Positions 34,284-45,783 of a stretch of DNA of 64,000 bases are shown here, piece after piece (the first letter of the stretch is position 1; the number at the start of each line of letters is the position of its first letter). The notes beneath the pieces are model-generated. The model saw nothing but the letters and a program-made list of their open reading frames with translations, was not told the DNA's origin and ran no database searches. The DNA lies in assembly GCA_963585895.1 (NCBI GenBank), contig CAUZXS010005776.1, positions 5,001 through 69,000 on the forward strand. Reading direction: 5' to 3'. The DNA comes from Sepioteuthis lessoniana. Its lineage: Eukaryota > Mollusca > Cephalopoda > Myopsida > Loliginidae. Position numbers and translations under genes: made by a program.

Positions 34284-35365
34284 GGAGGAGTCCTCATGGC
34301 ATAGTGGTCAACATGATGGACAGTAACATTGTACTAAGCAAGTCTGAACTCCAGTTGAACTTAGATTTACTTTTGGACTAATACCCTTGAGAAAAGTATG
34401 AACTTGTGGGGCGAGTATGTAATTTGGTTATTTCAGTAGATTGCTCTCTAAATTATTCCCACCACAAATACAACACAAAACATTACAATCGCGCAAAAGA
34501 AATGGAATAGAACACAACGAACATTAAATAACAAACAATTTAATATGCATATAACAGAATATGAAAAACAAAATACATGATGTGTAAATGGCCTTTTGGA
34601 AAATAAAGTTTGAAGAAGAGAATAAATTTGTTTAAAGATGTGTGTATGTTAATGTTATCAGAGTCCGTAAATAAGTCGTTCTTACTTACATTAGGTTTAT
34701 AGCGGGTTTTATGATTGTGGCGACAGCATGTCTCGTTGATGAAAGAAAGTTTGTCGGGTTTTCCTTTTGAATATAATTCTCGGCCATTTGAAAAGAGGTC
34801 ATGAACTTTAGTTGAGGAAGGAAAGGAACTGGTTGGACATAGTATCGGCTACTGGCTTAGTGGCTTGTGTTCGTCTGTGTCTTCGTTTGTGTGTAAGCTT
34901 GTGTCTTGTGTCTGGCTTCCTAACTCTGTGTTATTTATATCCTACAGGTGGATCAAAGAATCGCCCTAAAATCTTGGCGCGTAGACATTTTTTAACCAAT
35001 CAAATTTGTATTTTACTATCTTATTTTCGAGCCTAAATGTTTTCTGTTAGTTCACTTCTGATCCTAATTTTCTAGAATGTTCTATTCCATGTTTTTAGCT
35101 GATTGGTTGAAAAATATAAAAATGTAATTTAAATGCTAATGCGGGTTTGATCCTAAATTTCTAGAATGTTCTTAAGTATGTTTTTATTGCTTATTTCAAG
35201 ACTAGAAGAAATTTGTATCCCATAAACTCTTTTATCTGCTCCACCACCACCGCTATGGGTTAAATAATACCACTACTGTTATTTTACAAGGATGACTTTG
35301 GCATTAAATAACTCATGAAGGTTGATATGCCATTAAATGAAGAAACAAAACAAAACCAATCAGCT
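34284..35365 (+). mobile_element. SINE-B interrupted by an LTR-like insert
   Basis: 34284-34404 carries the head (GAGTCCTCATGGCATAGTGG), B box-like TCTGAACTCC and ACTAATACCCTTGAGAAAAG. 35223-35365 resumes at the central GCTATGGGTTAAATAATACC and the tail TTTGGCATTAAATAACTC ... GTTGATATGCCATTAAATG. The halves form one SINE-B when the insert is set aside. Confidence 0.8.
34405..35222. mobile_element. Solo LTR candidate inside SINE-B
   Basis: 818 bp beginning TGTGGG and ending ATCCCA, that is TG...CA with short inverted ends. The flanks TGAACT and TAAACT (34399-34404, 35223-35228) could be a 6-bp duplication with one mismatch. It contains GGAAAATAAAG and a later TTATTTATA, possible polyadenylation and promoter elements, but no gag or pol. 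The small plus-strand frame at 34812-35036 lies inside and looks random. The imperfect duplication leaves the exact ends open. Confidence 0.6.
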
Positions 35366-35479
35366 ATATTTCAATTCCAAAAGCAATCATATTTGTCACT
35401 AAAATCAATTCCTATCAAAGTGCCAAGTAAAATTAGAGTTGAATTTTTGTCAAAATTTCTGTGGTGAGGTGTTATCATT

Positions 35480-35850
35480 ATCTATAATATTTGATTGATT
35501 GATTTTAAATGGCATTTCAACCCATCTGGGGTTAGGGAATTGTTTTCATTGAATATTTATATTTACGTTTTTTAAGTAGTTTAAGTTTTTTTACACACAG
35601 TGATACAAAGTATACTTATCTAATACAAATAATTTTTAAACAGATCTATTTGACACATAGATGGGACCTAAAGAGGTACTACCCTTCTGGGTCAAAGTGG
35701 ACCTGAGAGTAATGGCAATGAAGGTGTACTCCAGACTCCCCAGAGCGGCAGAATTGAACCCTCACCACCAGATACAGTTTAGTGTCATACCCCTTATTTT
35801 TTTAGGCAGTAATCCTCTGCAAAAGATACAGTTAGCATATGCTAAGATTT
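35480..35850 (-). repeat. CR55, GAGGTTAGGG-like subtype
   Basis: AAATGGCATTTCAACCC, 'GGGGTTAGGGAATTG', 'AACAGATCTATTTGACACAT', 'GTCAAAGTGGACCTGAGAGT' and 'AGATACAGTTAGCATATGC'. Confidence 0.7.
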
Positions 35851-35869
35851 TTACATTTTACATAGCAAC

Positions 35870-36118
35870 AAAGAAAGAGAGGAGAGAGTTAAAGGAGATC
35901 GACCAAGTAAAAGAAAAAGAAAACAGTAAAAAGAGAGAGGAAAAAAGGAAAAAAAAAAAACACAGTAAAAAGACCGAAAAAACACAATAAAAAGCAAAAG
36001 AAAACGCATAGTTAAAAGAAAAAGAAAACACAGAAAAAAAAAGAAAGGAAAAAAACATGGTAAAAAGAAAAAAGAAAGAAAACACAGGAAAAAGAAAAAG
36101 AATAAACAGTAAAAAGGT
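35870..36118. repeat. Purine-rich degenerate minisatellite
   Basis: Strongly A/G-biased with recurring AAAAAGAAAACACAG and 'CAGTAAAAAG' phrases about 20-30 bp apart. The Lys- and Phe-rich frames across it are compositional. Confidence 0.85.
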
Positions 36119-36406
36119 AGGGGTGCTTAGCCTAGTGGTTATAATCATGAAAAAAATTAAATCAGCAATCAGATTTCAAATCATGAACAAAGCTGTTTAC
36201 ATTTCCCTTTAGGCTAATGCCCTTGGAAAATCATGAATCCATTTCATCTCTCTCCAGGGATAAATAGTAGGGTAGATTACATTCCTTAATCTTTACTAGG
36301 AAATCAGTCTAAGAGAAGGAAAACTGAATTCAAACAAGCTTTACTCTGCTTAAAAATTGACCTTATGCCACATCCTGCCCATGGTGGAGGGGTTGAGCAA
36401 ATATAT
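36118..36406 (+). mobile_element. SINE-A
   Basis: Head GCTTAGCCTAGTGGTTATAA, worn B box GATTTCAAATC, then body and tail 'GGGGTTGAGCAAATATATA'. Confidence 0.8.
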
Positions 36407-36559
36407 ACAATAAAGGTGCAAAATTAAACTTCATTGCCTGTTCTGAAGAGAAAAAAAGTTTAAAAAGAAGAAAGAGAAAGGAAGCCTGAATAGCTTTGTT
36501 AGGAGAGAAAAAAATAAGACAGAAAGAGAAAGTAAAAGAAGGAAATAAATAAGAAACAA

Positions 36560-36905
36560 ATTCATCGGGCAATCACTCAAGAAGGACAGCTCTGAATTCA
36601 AATACATAGGCTAGTGGGGCAGAGTAAAGACTTTTGCTTCCCTGTATCTTAGAGTCCTTGGGCAAGGCCTGAGATCTGTAATAGATTGCAAAAAGAGCTC
36701 ATATTTTCAAAATACATGCTTTTTTTTTTTTTTAAATGATGAACATAAAAAAATTTTCTTTGATGATTAAGTACAAAAAATATAAAATGCAAGAAAAACG
36801 TTTAAAAAAAAGAAAATGCTGATAAATGAACCCAGGCGCAATTCAGAAAATTCCAGCATCTGACTTATCATTTGATAGAATTTATAAGAATAACCTTTTT
36901 GTTCA
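36560..36905. other. No recognisable feature
   Basis: A-rich with homopolymer T at 36720-36733. Confidence 0.4.
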
Positions 36906-36907
36906 GT

Positions 36908-36953
<46 letters not shown>
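36908..36953. repeat. CT/TA microsatellite
   Basis: (CT)n followed by (AT)n. Confidence 0.96.
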
Positions 36954-37419
36954 ATGGCTTAATGTATTAATCTTGTCAAATGCTAATTCAAAGTCCATAA
37001 CGCACAAAAATTGATATATTGAAGAAAAAAATAAAATAAAATCATTGTTGGTGTTTTACTTAGTCTCATATTCCTAATTTTGTGCCATTTGTAATAATTT
37101 TATACTTTAAAACTCTTTAATTTTATCTGACAAGGAATGACATGAGTTTTAGCAATAAAGATCTTATCTGTTCAAAATGAAATATAAGCCAAAAAAAAAA
37201 AATTAAGATATGCACAAAAAGAAATTTAAATTGCAAATCATGCAAAATAATTAATCACTGAAAACATCCACATATATAAAACAAAACGTATACCTATAAA
37301 ACAAGAATTAGTTCACGATTATTTTCTAAAATCATATTCAAAACTCTAAAACCGAAACAGACCCAGTATAAAAACTGAGATGTTAAGTTAAAAAAGTTTG
37401 AATCTTTCTAAAGACTGTG

Positions 37420-37600
37420 ATTGATTGAATTTAATGCCATTTCAACCCACCTTCTATTTGAACCATAGCAGTACTACCACTCCAGGTCAGAGTGAACCTG
37501 AGAGTAATGGTCATAAAAGGGTAATCTACATTTCTAAAATTCAAAAACAGGAACCTCACCATCAGATGCAGTTTAATGAAATGTTCAGGATATACTCTCC
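37420..37600 (-). repeat. CR55, short copy
   Basis: AATGCCATTTCAACCCACC leads directly into 'CTATTTGAACCATAG', so the modules are deleted. Then 'GTACTACCACTCCAGGTCAGAG' and 'AACCTCACCATCAGATGCAG'. Confidence 0.68.
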
Positions 37601-37668
37601 TAACTTAAATCTACATACGCTCTATCACTGATACAGAGCACGCTGTATTTATAGATATACTGTATTTT

Positions 37669-37672
<4 letters not shown>

Positions 37673-37724
<52 letters not shown>
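37673..37724. repeat. TA microsatellite
   Basis: About 25 TA units. Confidence 0.97.
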
Positions 37725-37727
<3 letters not shown>

Positions 37728-39380
37728 GGGTTTTTTGTACTTGAATGTAGTATTAATTTTAAAATAGGAGGAGACATGATTTTAATGTATATTTTGCATA
37801 GAGCTCAGACAAAACACCGTGTTAACATTTTAAAAGCCGGCACTATGCAGACAGAGAGAATTCACACATAAACTAGAATTGTTTAGGGATCTATCAGTCT
37901 GATTTGAAGAAAAAAATTTTTTTCTCTTCTCTTCTTTTAATATTTCATCTCCAACACTAGTTAACTCATTACTGATATTCACTTTTGAAAATGTATCTGT
38001 CAGAAAGTACTTGAAGTTTTATTTCAGAATGTATTTTAGACAATTTTAATCATTTATACATTAAAATCATATCTCCTATTTTAAAACTAATATATCAGTG
38101 TGTGTGTGTGTGTGTTCAAAAGGTATCAAGACTGAAACTGTATTAACCTAAGAAAGAAATGAACAATGAATAAAACATTAACTTTCTTCAAAATATTGCT
38201 TTTGGCATTCAATAAACTTATTTCAATGAAAATAATATATGAAGCTTTTTCATATTTCTTTTAATGTCCTCTTCATTTATAAATCTTACCCTCAAGATGA
38301 ATTTTCAGTTTAGGTAAAAATAAAATGTGTTTTACTGAAAGCTGCTGTTTGAAAAGCATTGAGAATTTGCTAATTAGTGGCTGTGATTAAACAATAGTTA
38401 GCAAGGTAGTTAGTTTTGCAAGCCTTTGATAGTAAGTCCAGTTCCAATTGTAGCTTTGTGCAAGACAAAATAAGGTTTCGAAAATATAATAAATCCATAA
38501 AACAGACTCTCAGAAATAAGTACAGGTTTCCTTCTTTTATTTATTTAAAAAAAAAAGAAAATGGTTCTACAAGAAAATTTTATATTCAACACATGTATCT
38601 TACCACACAAAAATAACCTCTGGAAAAAATGGCTGAATGAACTCTAATAATATGAGTGAACAGAAAGAGAAAAAAGCACATTACTCCAGAGGTTGGGAAA
38701 AAAAAATGCAAGCAAGAAGAAAAAATGTGAATATTGTCCATTTGAAGAGAAATATCCAAAGGCTACAAGGAAATGACAGGAAGGAACAAACTGGCTTTTT
38801 TATACCAAGGCAACATATATTTGGAAGCAGGAGAGTAACAATCAATATAAATTTGGTACTAGTGGCACATGTATTATTAAAGCTTACACATACATACATA
38901 CATACATGTACATATACATGTGTGCATATTTATTCATATCAATATCAAGATATACTGAGTATATGCAATATATTTTGCAATGATAAGGTACATTTTTGCC
39001 CTAAAGAACTAGAAAAATCATTTGATAGAATTGTTTTAGGAAATACTAGATGACCCTTGAACCAACAGGTTTCTATAGTAACAATAGTCCATAATGATAT
39101 TTATGCTCCTATTTAGGAATATGGGAAGGACTTTAATTAGTATTTCATCGTTATCTCTATTATGTTCAGAATTCAGATTCTTAGAAAACAATGTTCAGCA
39201 TGATTACAGATCCTACAAAATTATTATTCATTTGCCTATTGGACTGGAAATTGTTTTATTCTTTAAGTTAAAATCTTCTAAGTGCATTGCTCTACTAAAT
39301 ACCTTGCTATGACGTGCATTTTTTATTTGATTATGTTTTCAAACATATATACAAATATGAGAATTTTAGTTTATATATGA
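37725..39380. other. No gene seen
   Basis: AT-rich. The largest frame (38637-39053, 138 codons) has low-complexity Lys/Glu and His/Thr/Tyr stretches, the latter from a CATA microsatellite at 38885-38935, and no recognisable motif. Confidence 0.45.
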
Positions 39381-39559
39381 GTTGTGATACAAGAAACCAG
39401 TCTGTCCATGAATGATAATATATATGCTCCCCTACCACCCGGGGGGAGGTGAGCACTCTCGCAATGCAAAGCTCTTCTCATGAATTGATCACTCTGGTAG
39501 CTCTTAAGCACATATGTAAATAAAGGAAAAATAATACACATGTAAAATTCCTTTGCCAA

Positions 39560-39690
39560 TGCTGAGGTTACCGATGGTTCTGCAGTAAGATATCTGACTG
39601 GCATAAAGTCAGTTGGGTTTCAATCCTAGCTACACAGATGAGTTATGAGACAATGAAACAATCTGTCTGTGGAGGACTATATATATATGC
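39560..39690 (+). mobile_element. tRNA-like SINE fragment, unnamed
   Basis: GAGGTTACCGATGGTTCTG and TTGGGTTTCAATCCTAGCT have A- and B-box character. A partly complementary stretch (plus view CAGTCTGTCCATGAATGAT at 39400) lies upstream in the opposite sense. Low confidence. Confidence 0.4.
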
Positions 39691-39764
39691 ACTGTTTTCT
39701 GAAACATAACTTATTTACTAGAAAGAACCTAGTTAGTGCTATGCAGAGCTTCACAATTTCTTTT

Positions 39765-40135
39765 TGGGGCCCATTTGGCTGGGACTGTAGAACACATCAG
39801 CTGCATCTCTGCAGACGGGTAAGACTCCCCAAATAAGAGTCCTGGATATGGTATTAAACAATCTGATGGTAAAGTTCTAGTAATGCTAGAGCTTTGGGGA
39901 ATGTGAAGTACCTGTTTATGGCCATCACTCCCAGGTCAAATCTGGCCCAGAGTAGTAACACCTGATAGGGTCTTATCTATGGTTCAAATAGAATGAAACT
40001 GTGTGCTTATGCTAAACTGAATTGTTTGAAATAGAACTGTTTTGACATTTAAAGTGCATACTTATGTTAAACTAACTTGTTTGAAATAGAAACGGATTTG
40101 ACATTAAATAACCTACAATAGTTGATATACCACCA
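39765..40135 (+). repeat. CR55 copy with intact tail
   Basis: Reads in order: TTTGGCTGGGACTGTAGAAC, 'CTGCATCTCTGCAGACGGGTAAG', 'GAGTCCTGGATATGG', 'TGATAGGGTCTTATCTATGG', two modules and the tail GACATTAAATAACCTACAAT ... GTTGATATACCA. A useful copy for defining both ends of the family. Confidence 0.75.
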
Positions 40136-40646
40136 ATCAAACCCACAAATTTTTGACAGAGGAATACAGATCTTCAACAGATTATAACAGTAGGGCACTG
40201 ACCTTCACCAAGGGATGAAACTTTCTGGAATATGCAATAACTTTCAGCTGCTGATATTTTAAGGCATTATTTTAAAGTGGGTCTTAAAGCTGCTAAAGGT
40301 GCATAGAGAATTTAGGAAATCAAAGGAAAGGAAACAATATCTGAACTTACAGCTCAAAACTAATTTAAGTATTTTAAGGATGGTGACATGTCTCTTCAAG
40401 ACTGAATGACCAGCAGTTATTGATCATGATTCTTTAAAATAGAGAAGAACTTGGAAGAGTTAGGATTATCAAAAGGTATTACATATAAAGCATTAGATCA
40501 GCTTAAACTTATGAGCATCAAGTAGCAGGGAAATGATTGCAAATGGTACCATGTTATTAAAGAAGAAATCAACTAAGATGAGATAAAGTACCACCAACAA
40601 CTGGAGGTCAGAAAACAATGCAGGAAGCAAAAAAAACAAACTCAGA

Positions 40647-40985
40647 ACCTTGATTTGGGGGGTGTCCTCGTGGTGTAATTGGAGGGTGTCCTCGTGGTGT
40701 AATGGTTAAAACGATGAACTGCGGAATCGTAGTACGCGAGTTCGTACTCCAGTCGCGATATTACGTTCACTTTCTGGCAAATACCCTTGGGAAATGTATG
40801 AACCCAATTATTCTCCCTCCAGCTATGGGTAAATAGTAGGACGGACTAGGTTCTTCAGCCTTGGTGAGGCAACTAGTCTAGGAGAAGGAAAACTCTGAAT
40901 TCAAAACCTGTTAAACTCCGCTTAAAAATTGACCTTGTGTCATATCCTGCCCGAGAGGAGGGGTTGGGTAAATAGTACCTTGATT
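40647..40985 (+). mobile_element. Chimeric SINE (B head, A body) with 9-bp TSD
   Basis: Perfect ACCTTGATT repeats at 40647-40655 and 40977-40985 flank 40656-40976. The first 24 bp of the head (GGGTGTCCTCGTGGTGTAAT) are repeated in tandem (40660 and 40684). The head through the B box (GAGTTCGTACTCC) and the CpG-rich 'GTACGCGAG' follow SINE-B. From the shared centre (AATACCCTTGGGAAATGTAT) onward the body and tail are SINE-A. High CpG and a perfect TSD suggest this is the youngest SINE here. Confidence 0.88.
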
Positions 40986-41349
40986 CACACACCAACTTCA
41001 TCTGCAATACCTGGATTGTAAGCTTCATATCTCACATGGTGACCAACTGCTTCATTTTATGCTGTGATGGGATTTTAAAATTTTAAAAACAGGTTCTCTG
41101 ACAACCACAGTTTCTAGCAGCAAACCATCCTGGCTGACCCAGTATATGTACAAAGGTTTGTTTTTTTTTTGTTACCACATGCTTTAATCAAGCAAGTGAA
41201 ATTATTGATCTTAAAAACTTTTTTAAAAAAGGTCTAAATAGATAAAAGATTGCAAAGCCTTGATTTAAGTTAGCAACTAATTCTTGAGATTAATGAAATT
41301 ACAAGAATAGGTTCTAATGAACTGGTGCAAACCAGCTGAATCCCATCAG

Positions 41350-41402
41350 TGGTTTTATGTTATATCAAACTTTCATGGGCTATTTTATACCAAAAACAAT
41401 TT
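41350..41402 (-). repeat. Shared tail module
   Basis: GGTTTTATGTTATATCAAAC and 'GGGCTATTTTATACCAAAA', directly before the DNA transposon at 41420. Confidence 0.5.
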
Positions 41403-41419
41403 AGCAATTAGGATCACTA

Positions 41420-42296
41420 CAGGGTGGAACGATAAAATTGTCGTCCTAAAGAAAACAACACTACAGCTTTATTTTAAAACTTTTATTGAAAAAATCAATT
41501 CAGGTAACTTGATTATGTAGTAGAGCTGACATCTATTCAATGTAGCTGCGTTCAGCCTCAATCACCACGTCGATACGAATCCGGAACTGGGAGCATGCCT
41601 TTTCCACAAGTGCCGGCGAATACTCAGCAGATGGCGGTGATCAGGCTGGCTTTGGTGTTGTGGGAGATCATGTTGGTGATGTTCTCAATGTATGACCAAA
41701 CAAAGTAGTCCAGCGGGTTCAGGTCGGAGGAGGAGGGAGGCCAGTGAGAGAAGAGTACAAAGTCTGGGTCTCTTTGGACTTGTGGGCTGGTGCCGAGTCC
41801 TACGGTCACACCCAGGGTCTGCCACCAGCCACCTGATTGCACCAGGGGATCACCACACTCATCAGCACATCCAGGTACACTTTGGTGTTGACTTTCAAGC
41901 CGACTTCAAAGATGTGAGGTGGCATGATGTGGCCCTCACTTGAAACCACACCAGAGACCATAACTGTAGCCAGAAACTTTGTTTTCGTCACCCTGGGCAC
42001 GTCTCTGTTATTCGTGGCTATCAATATTTGTATTTTGAGGGTGCTGGCAATGGTCCTGTTGTTATAACTTGGATCGGTAAAGAGCATGAGTTGTACAGCG
42101 GTGCATCTCCGATCTTGCTCGTTGAAAATTGTGTTACTTTCAGACATGATAGAAAGCTCCTATCGCTCTTGGGATTTGTACACAACTGGCCAACTAGTAG
42201 ATGGTCTGCAACAAAAAAAAAGAAAACCGGTTTTCATTAAATAGAAATGGAATCATGTTATCTTTTCTAGGGCAACAATTTTATCGTTCCACCCTG
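41420..42296 (-). mobile_element. Compact IS630/mariner-type element with clean TIRs
   Basis: TA at 41418-41419 and 42297-42298 flanks 877 bp. Terminal inverted repeats begin CAGGGTGGAACGATAAAATT at both ends and match over about 27 bp with two differences. The transposase is on the minus strand: one frame (42147-41806) starts MSESNTIFNEQDRRCTAVQL and jumps early to VTKTKFLATVMVSGVVSSEG, and another (41842-41624) carries SSSDLNPLDYFVWSYIENIT with the third catalytic Asp. The frames are shifted and the DNA-binding N-terminus is mostly deleted, so this copy cannot make active transposase but could be moved in trans. Confidence 0.87.
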
Positions 42297-42354
42297 TAGT
42301 TACATATGGTACAAAAATGTATCATTTAGAAAAGTTAAATACTATATAATATCA

Positions 42355-42515
42355 ACAATATCTATTTGAATTATAGACAGGTACTACCCCTTTAGGTCCT
42401 CAAAATGAAGAAAGGTCAACACACTCTGCAATGCTCCAGAATTGGAGTCACACCACTGGATTCAGTTTAGTGTCATATCTAGGACACTGTTTCTTTTTTT
42501 GTTTTTTTGTATCTT
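42355..42515 (-). repeat. CR55, end segment
   Basis: CTATTTGAATTATAGACAGGTACTACC, 'AATGCTCCAGAATTGGAGTC' and 'TCATATCTAGGACACTG'. Confidence 0.6.
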
Positions 42516-42519
42516 TGTG

Positions 42520-43495
42520 GCAATTTAAGCTAAACTTCATAAGATATCTACTTGAAAATCTAATTTGTTACCAATAATAAGAGAGAAATGATTCATAAGC
42601 TCATCTCGTAACCCCTGGCTAATGAGTTGAATCCTTACTAGGTAACTGACCTTTTGCCAGCCTAAACTAAGCAAGTAAAAATATCTGCTATATTTATACC
42701 AACTTTCAAATAAGATCTTGCAAAAAACAATAGTTTATGATATATTTTTCTAAGCAATTGCCAATGAATTCAATCCTCACTGGTTTTGTATATCTACTTT
42801 CAAATAAGATCTGTTAGATTTATAAGAGGTGAGAATGCAAAATTTTACTGAAATGTTCCTGTTAGTTACATACTTGTAAAATCCACAGATAAATAGCTTC
42901 ATTTATATTTTTTATAGTGAGAAGCTTTTTTTTTAGATTGCTATATATGGCTATAATTACACTTTTTATTTCATTTCCTACTACCCTATAAGATCACAAA
43001 GGCCTTGTTTAAAATGCGCTTTTGTGGCTGCTAAAATCAACAGGTTCTCATGTTTTATGAACCCTCTAAAGAAAACAGCCTTTTGAAAGTGCAAGAAAAG
43101 CAATAACATCAGAGAATAAAAGAAAACACATATGCAGAATCATAAAACATGTATTCACACACTGAATAAAACAAGCAAATATTTAAGTTGACTGTGTAGG
43201 AATTTTATTAGCCAAGAATGATTGGTTTTTTTTGTAATTAAAACTTAATGCAAACTTAATCAAACCAAATATAAAAATGAAGTGAGCTTCAAAAGTTTTA
43301 AGAGGGAAAATGATTTTTATGAACTAACATGAATGTCTTTGCATGGATGGAATTGTGAATCTGATTTAAAAAATAAAACCAAACAATTTTATATGAATTG
43401 ACTATGAAAAAAAATGTATTTTTTACTACTTTTCATGACGTCTGCACACAAAAATTCAGAGAATTTTAAAAGATTGATATTTTTATTAATATAGC
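42520..43495. other. No recognisable feature
   Basis: AT-rich. An imperfect duplicate phrase (AATGAGTTGAATCCTTACTAG at about 42620 and CAATGAATTCAATCCTCACTGG at about 42763) hints at an old local duplication of about 143 bp. Confidence 0.4.
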
Positions 43496-43639
43496 AAGTT
43501 CATCAATGTTTTCCTCTGTCCCTGTATCTTATTGGACATTTCCCACTCCTCCTGGAAACGAAGCAGCTCGTTTTCTATCAGTTTTGAGAAAACAATTTCA
43601 GATTTTAAGTGCACAAACTTTTGGTAGCGCTTTATATAT

Positions 43640-44412
43640 AGAGATTATTAAGTCATTCTGACAGCACAGATTTCACTCAACATCCATCTTTATCATCAAT
43701 TGCGCCCAGAGCTGACAGCAGAGATTTCCCTCTTCATCCATCCCTATCTTCAATTGCACCCAGTGCTGACAGCAGAGATTTCCCTCTTCATCCATCCCTA
43801 TCATCAATTCCACCCAACACTGACAACAAAGACTTACCTTTTCAACCATCCCTATCGTTAATCCCTATCATCAAATGCACCAATGATGAGAGCACAGATT
43901 TCCCTCTTCATCCATCCCTATCATCAGTTGCACCCAGCACTGACAGCACAGATTTTTCTCTTCATCCATCCCTATCATCAATTGCACCCAGCAGGTCCTC
44001 CAACTTACATCCTATGTACAAACAAAGCTGATGTAAATAAGTTTTTGCTGGTCACCTTACACTGGCACATCTATATGTAGGTGTCTACCAAAGAATGTCC
44101 TTACTTCTACAGCAGAGTCCTGCAAGTCTTGTTCATCTTACTTGGGTGTTTTTTGAGATGGAAGGTAAGTGGCTGCACAGGTGTCATTTCATGGGGTATC
44201 ACTTCCAGGATTTATTGAAGATAGCTTATAGCATTCTAGTTCCCATGAATCTTTTTTCCAATACATTTTGCTAGCATCTATGCGGTGTATCCATACAGTA
44301 GTAGTGACACAGCCACAGCCTGGAAGAAATCTCATTTTATTTTATTGAATAGATCAGACTTCCATATGATCAATAACCTATTGATAACAGTCAGTACCTT
44401 TGGTAGAAAGTG
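43640..44412 (-). mobile_element. RTE-like LINE fragment with expanded 3' end
   Basis: 44100-44400 shows LINE landmarks on the minus strand in worn form (plus view: TTCATCTTACTTGGG, 'GGTGTATCCATACAGTAGTAG', 'GCCTGGAAGAAATCTCATTTT', 'CCATATGATCAATAACC'). Its 3' terminal part (43658-43993) is multiplied into a minisatellite. Confidence 0.75.
43658..43993. repeat. 54-bp minisatellite from the RTE-like 3' end
   Basis: Six units starting at 43658, 43712, 43766, 43820, 43886 and 43940. The period is 54 bp, with one 66-bp unit. Each reads like CTGACAGCACAGATTTCCCT, then 'CTTCATCCATCCCTATCATCAATTGCACCCAG', derived from the sequence next to the LINE terminus. Confidence 0.92.
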
Positions 44413-44434
44413 ATGTATGTATGTATGTGCCTTC

Positions 44435-45722
44435 AATAAGTTTTCAGACATTTTTGTACAGGCATCTAAAATTGTTGTAGACTCTTGAAAATTCAGTATG
44501 TTATTGCTATACTTCTTATGAGATGACTAACCAATTTTTATGATTTCAGCTTTAAATGAACAGCTACAGCAGCAATTGGAATACACCCAACTAAGGCCAG
44601 ATTGTCACAGCTGGTGGATTTCATAAATGCAATCTGGATGTGAGGACACTTTAGAAGAACAATATGCAATAAAATTCTGTTTTAAACTTCGAAAAAATAC
44701 CACAGAAACGTATGGAATGCTTCAGACTGCTTTTGGAGCATCTTGCATGAATTGAGCATCAGTTTTTGAGTGGCATAAGAGATTCAAGGAAGGTAGGGAG
44801 TCTGTGAGGGATGATGAGAGGTGTGGGAGGAGTAAGGAAGTCAATACACCAGAGTTGATAGGCCAAATAAAGAATTCCATGGATAAGGACTGTCGTGTGT
44901 CTATAAAGACAATAAGTGTACAGTTTGATGTTAGTGTGGGAACAGTACACATAATTATTCATGAGGAACAGAAGATGCGGAAGATTTGTGAGAAGTTTGT
45001 CCCAAGGGTGCTCAGAAAAGATCAGAAAGAAAGACGTCATGAGAGCAGGGAGATGGTCGAGCTGATCAATTCAGATCCCGCAGTTTTTGATGCTCTGGTG
45101 ACCTGCAATGAAAACTGGATCTACTGCTATGACCCAGAGACCAAGAGACAGTGTTCCCAGTGGAAGCATGCTGGCTTTCCCAGATCCAAGAAGGCCAAAC
45201 AAACTTTTGATGATCTCTTTTTTGACAGCACTGGCATGATCTACATGCACTGGGTTCCCACTGGACAGACAGTCAACAAGGAATACTATGTTGATGTTTT
45301 AAGGGAGTTCAGGAAGAGATTCCGTCGGAAGAGGCCAGCACTCTTCAAATCGGGTCAGTGGTATTTCCACCAGGACAATGTAACAGTCCACAACTCCATC
45401 CTTGTCACAGACTATTTGACCAAGATGGGCATCAAGACAGTTCCTCGCCCTCCCTATAGTCCAGACCTTGCTTCCTGTGACTTTTGCTTATTCCCTAAGG
45501 TCAGAGGCTGTCATTATGAGACAATTGAGAAGATGAAAGAGGCTGTGATAAAGGTCATTGACACGCTCACACAAGAGGACTTCCATGGGGCCTTCCAGAA
45601 GTTGTTGGAACAGGTACAAGTGCATTGCAGCCGGAGGAGATTACTTCGAAGGGAACTAGAGTTTCATGTATGTACTATTAATAAAAGTGCCCATACGAAA
45701 AAAGTCTGGAAACTTATTGTGT
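44435..45722 (+). pseudogene. Near-complete mariner (DD34D), inactivated
   Basis: Inverted ends: AATAAGTTTTCAGACATTTT at 44435 and the complement (GTCTGGAAACTTATTG) at 45703-45718. The transposase reads from about 44660 (AIKFCFKL, helix-turn-helix region with [14 protein letters not shown]) to VWKLI at about 45715. The catalytic triad region is ENWIYCYDPETKRQ, HQDNVTVHNS and SPDLASCDF. The second and third Asp are 34 residues apart, the mariner signature. Defects: a TGA at 44755 where the copy at 55302 has CGA, Asn (AAT, 45107-45109) in place of the first catalytic Asp, and loss of the normal stop so the frame runs into a TA repeat. The TGA forces any product to start downstream. Confidence 0.9.
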
Positions 45723-45725
45723 GCT

Positions 45726-45727
<2 letters not shown>

Positions 45728-45783
<56 letters not shown>
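45728..45783. repeat. TA microsatellite abutting mariner
   Basis: About 27 TA units begin within 10 bp of the mariner end. Confidence 0.96.

Noticed and set aside
35858..36572. Lys-rich and Phe-rich frames on both strands
   Set aside because: Purine-rich low-complexity DNA gives such frames by composition.
38637..39053. 138-codon plus-strand frame that could be an exon
   Set aside because: Low-complexity start, a CATA microsatellite in the middle, no domain, no convincing splice context.
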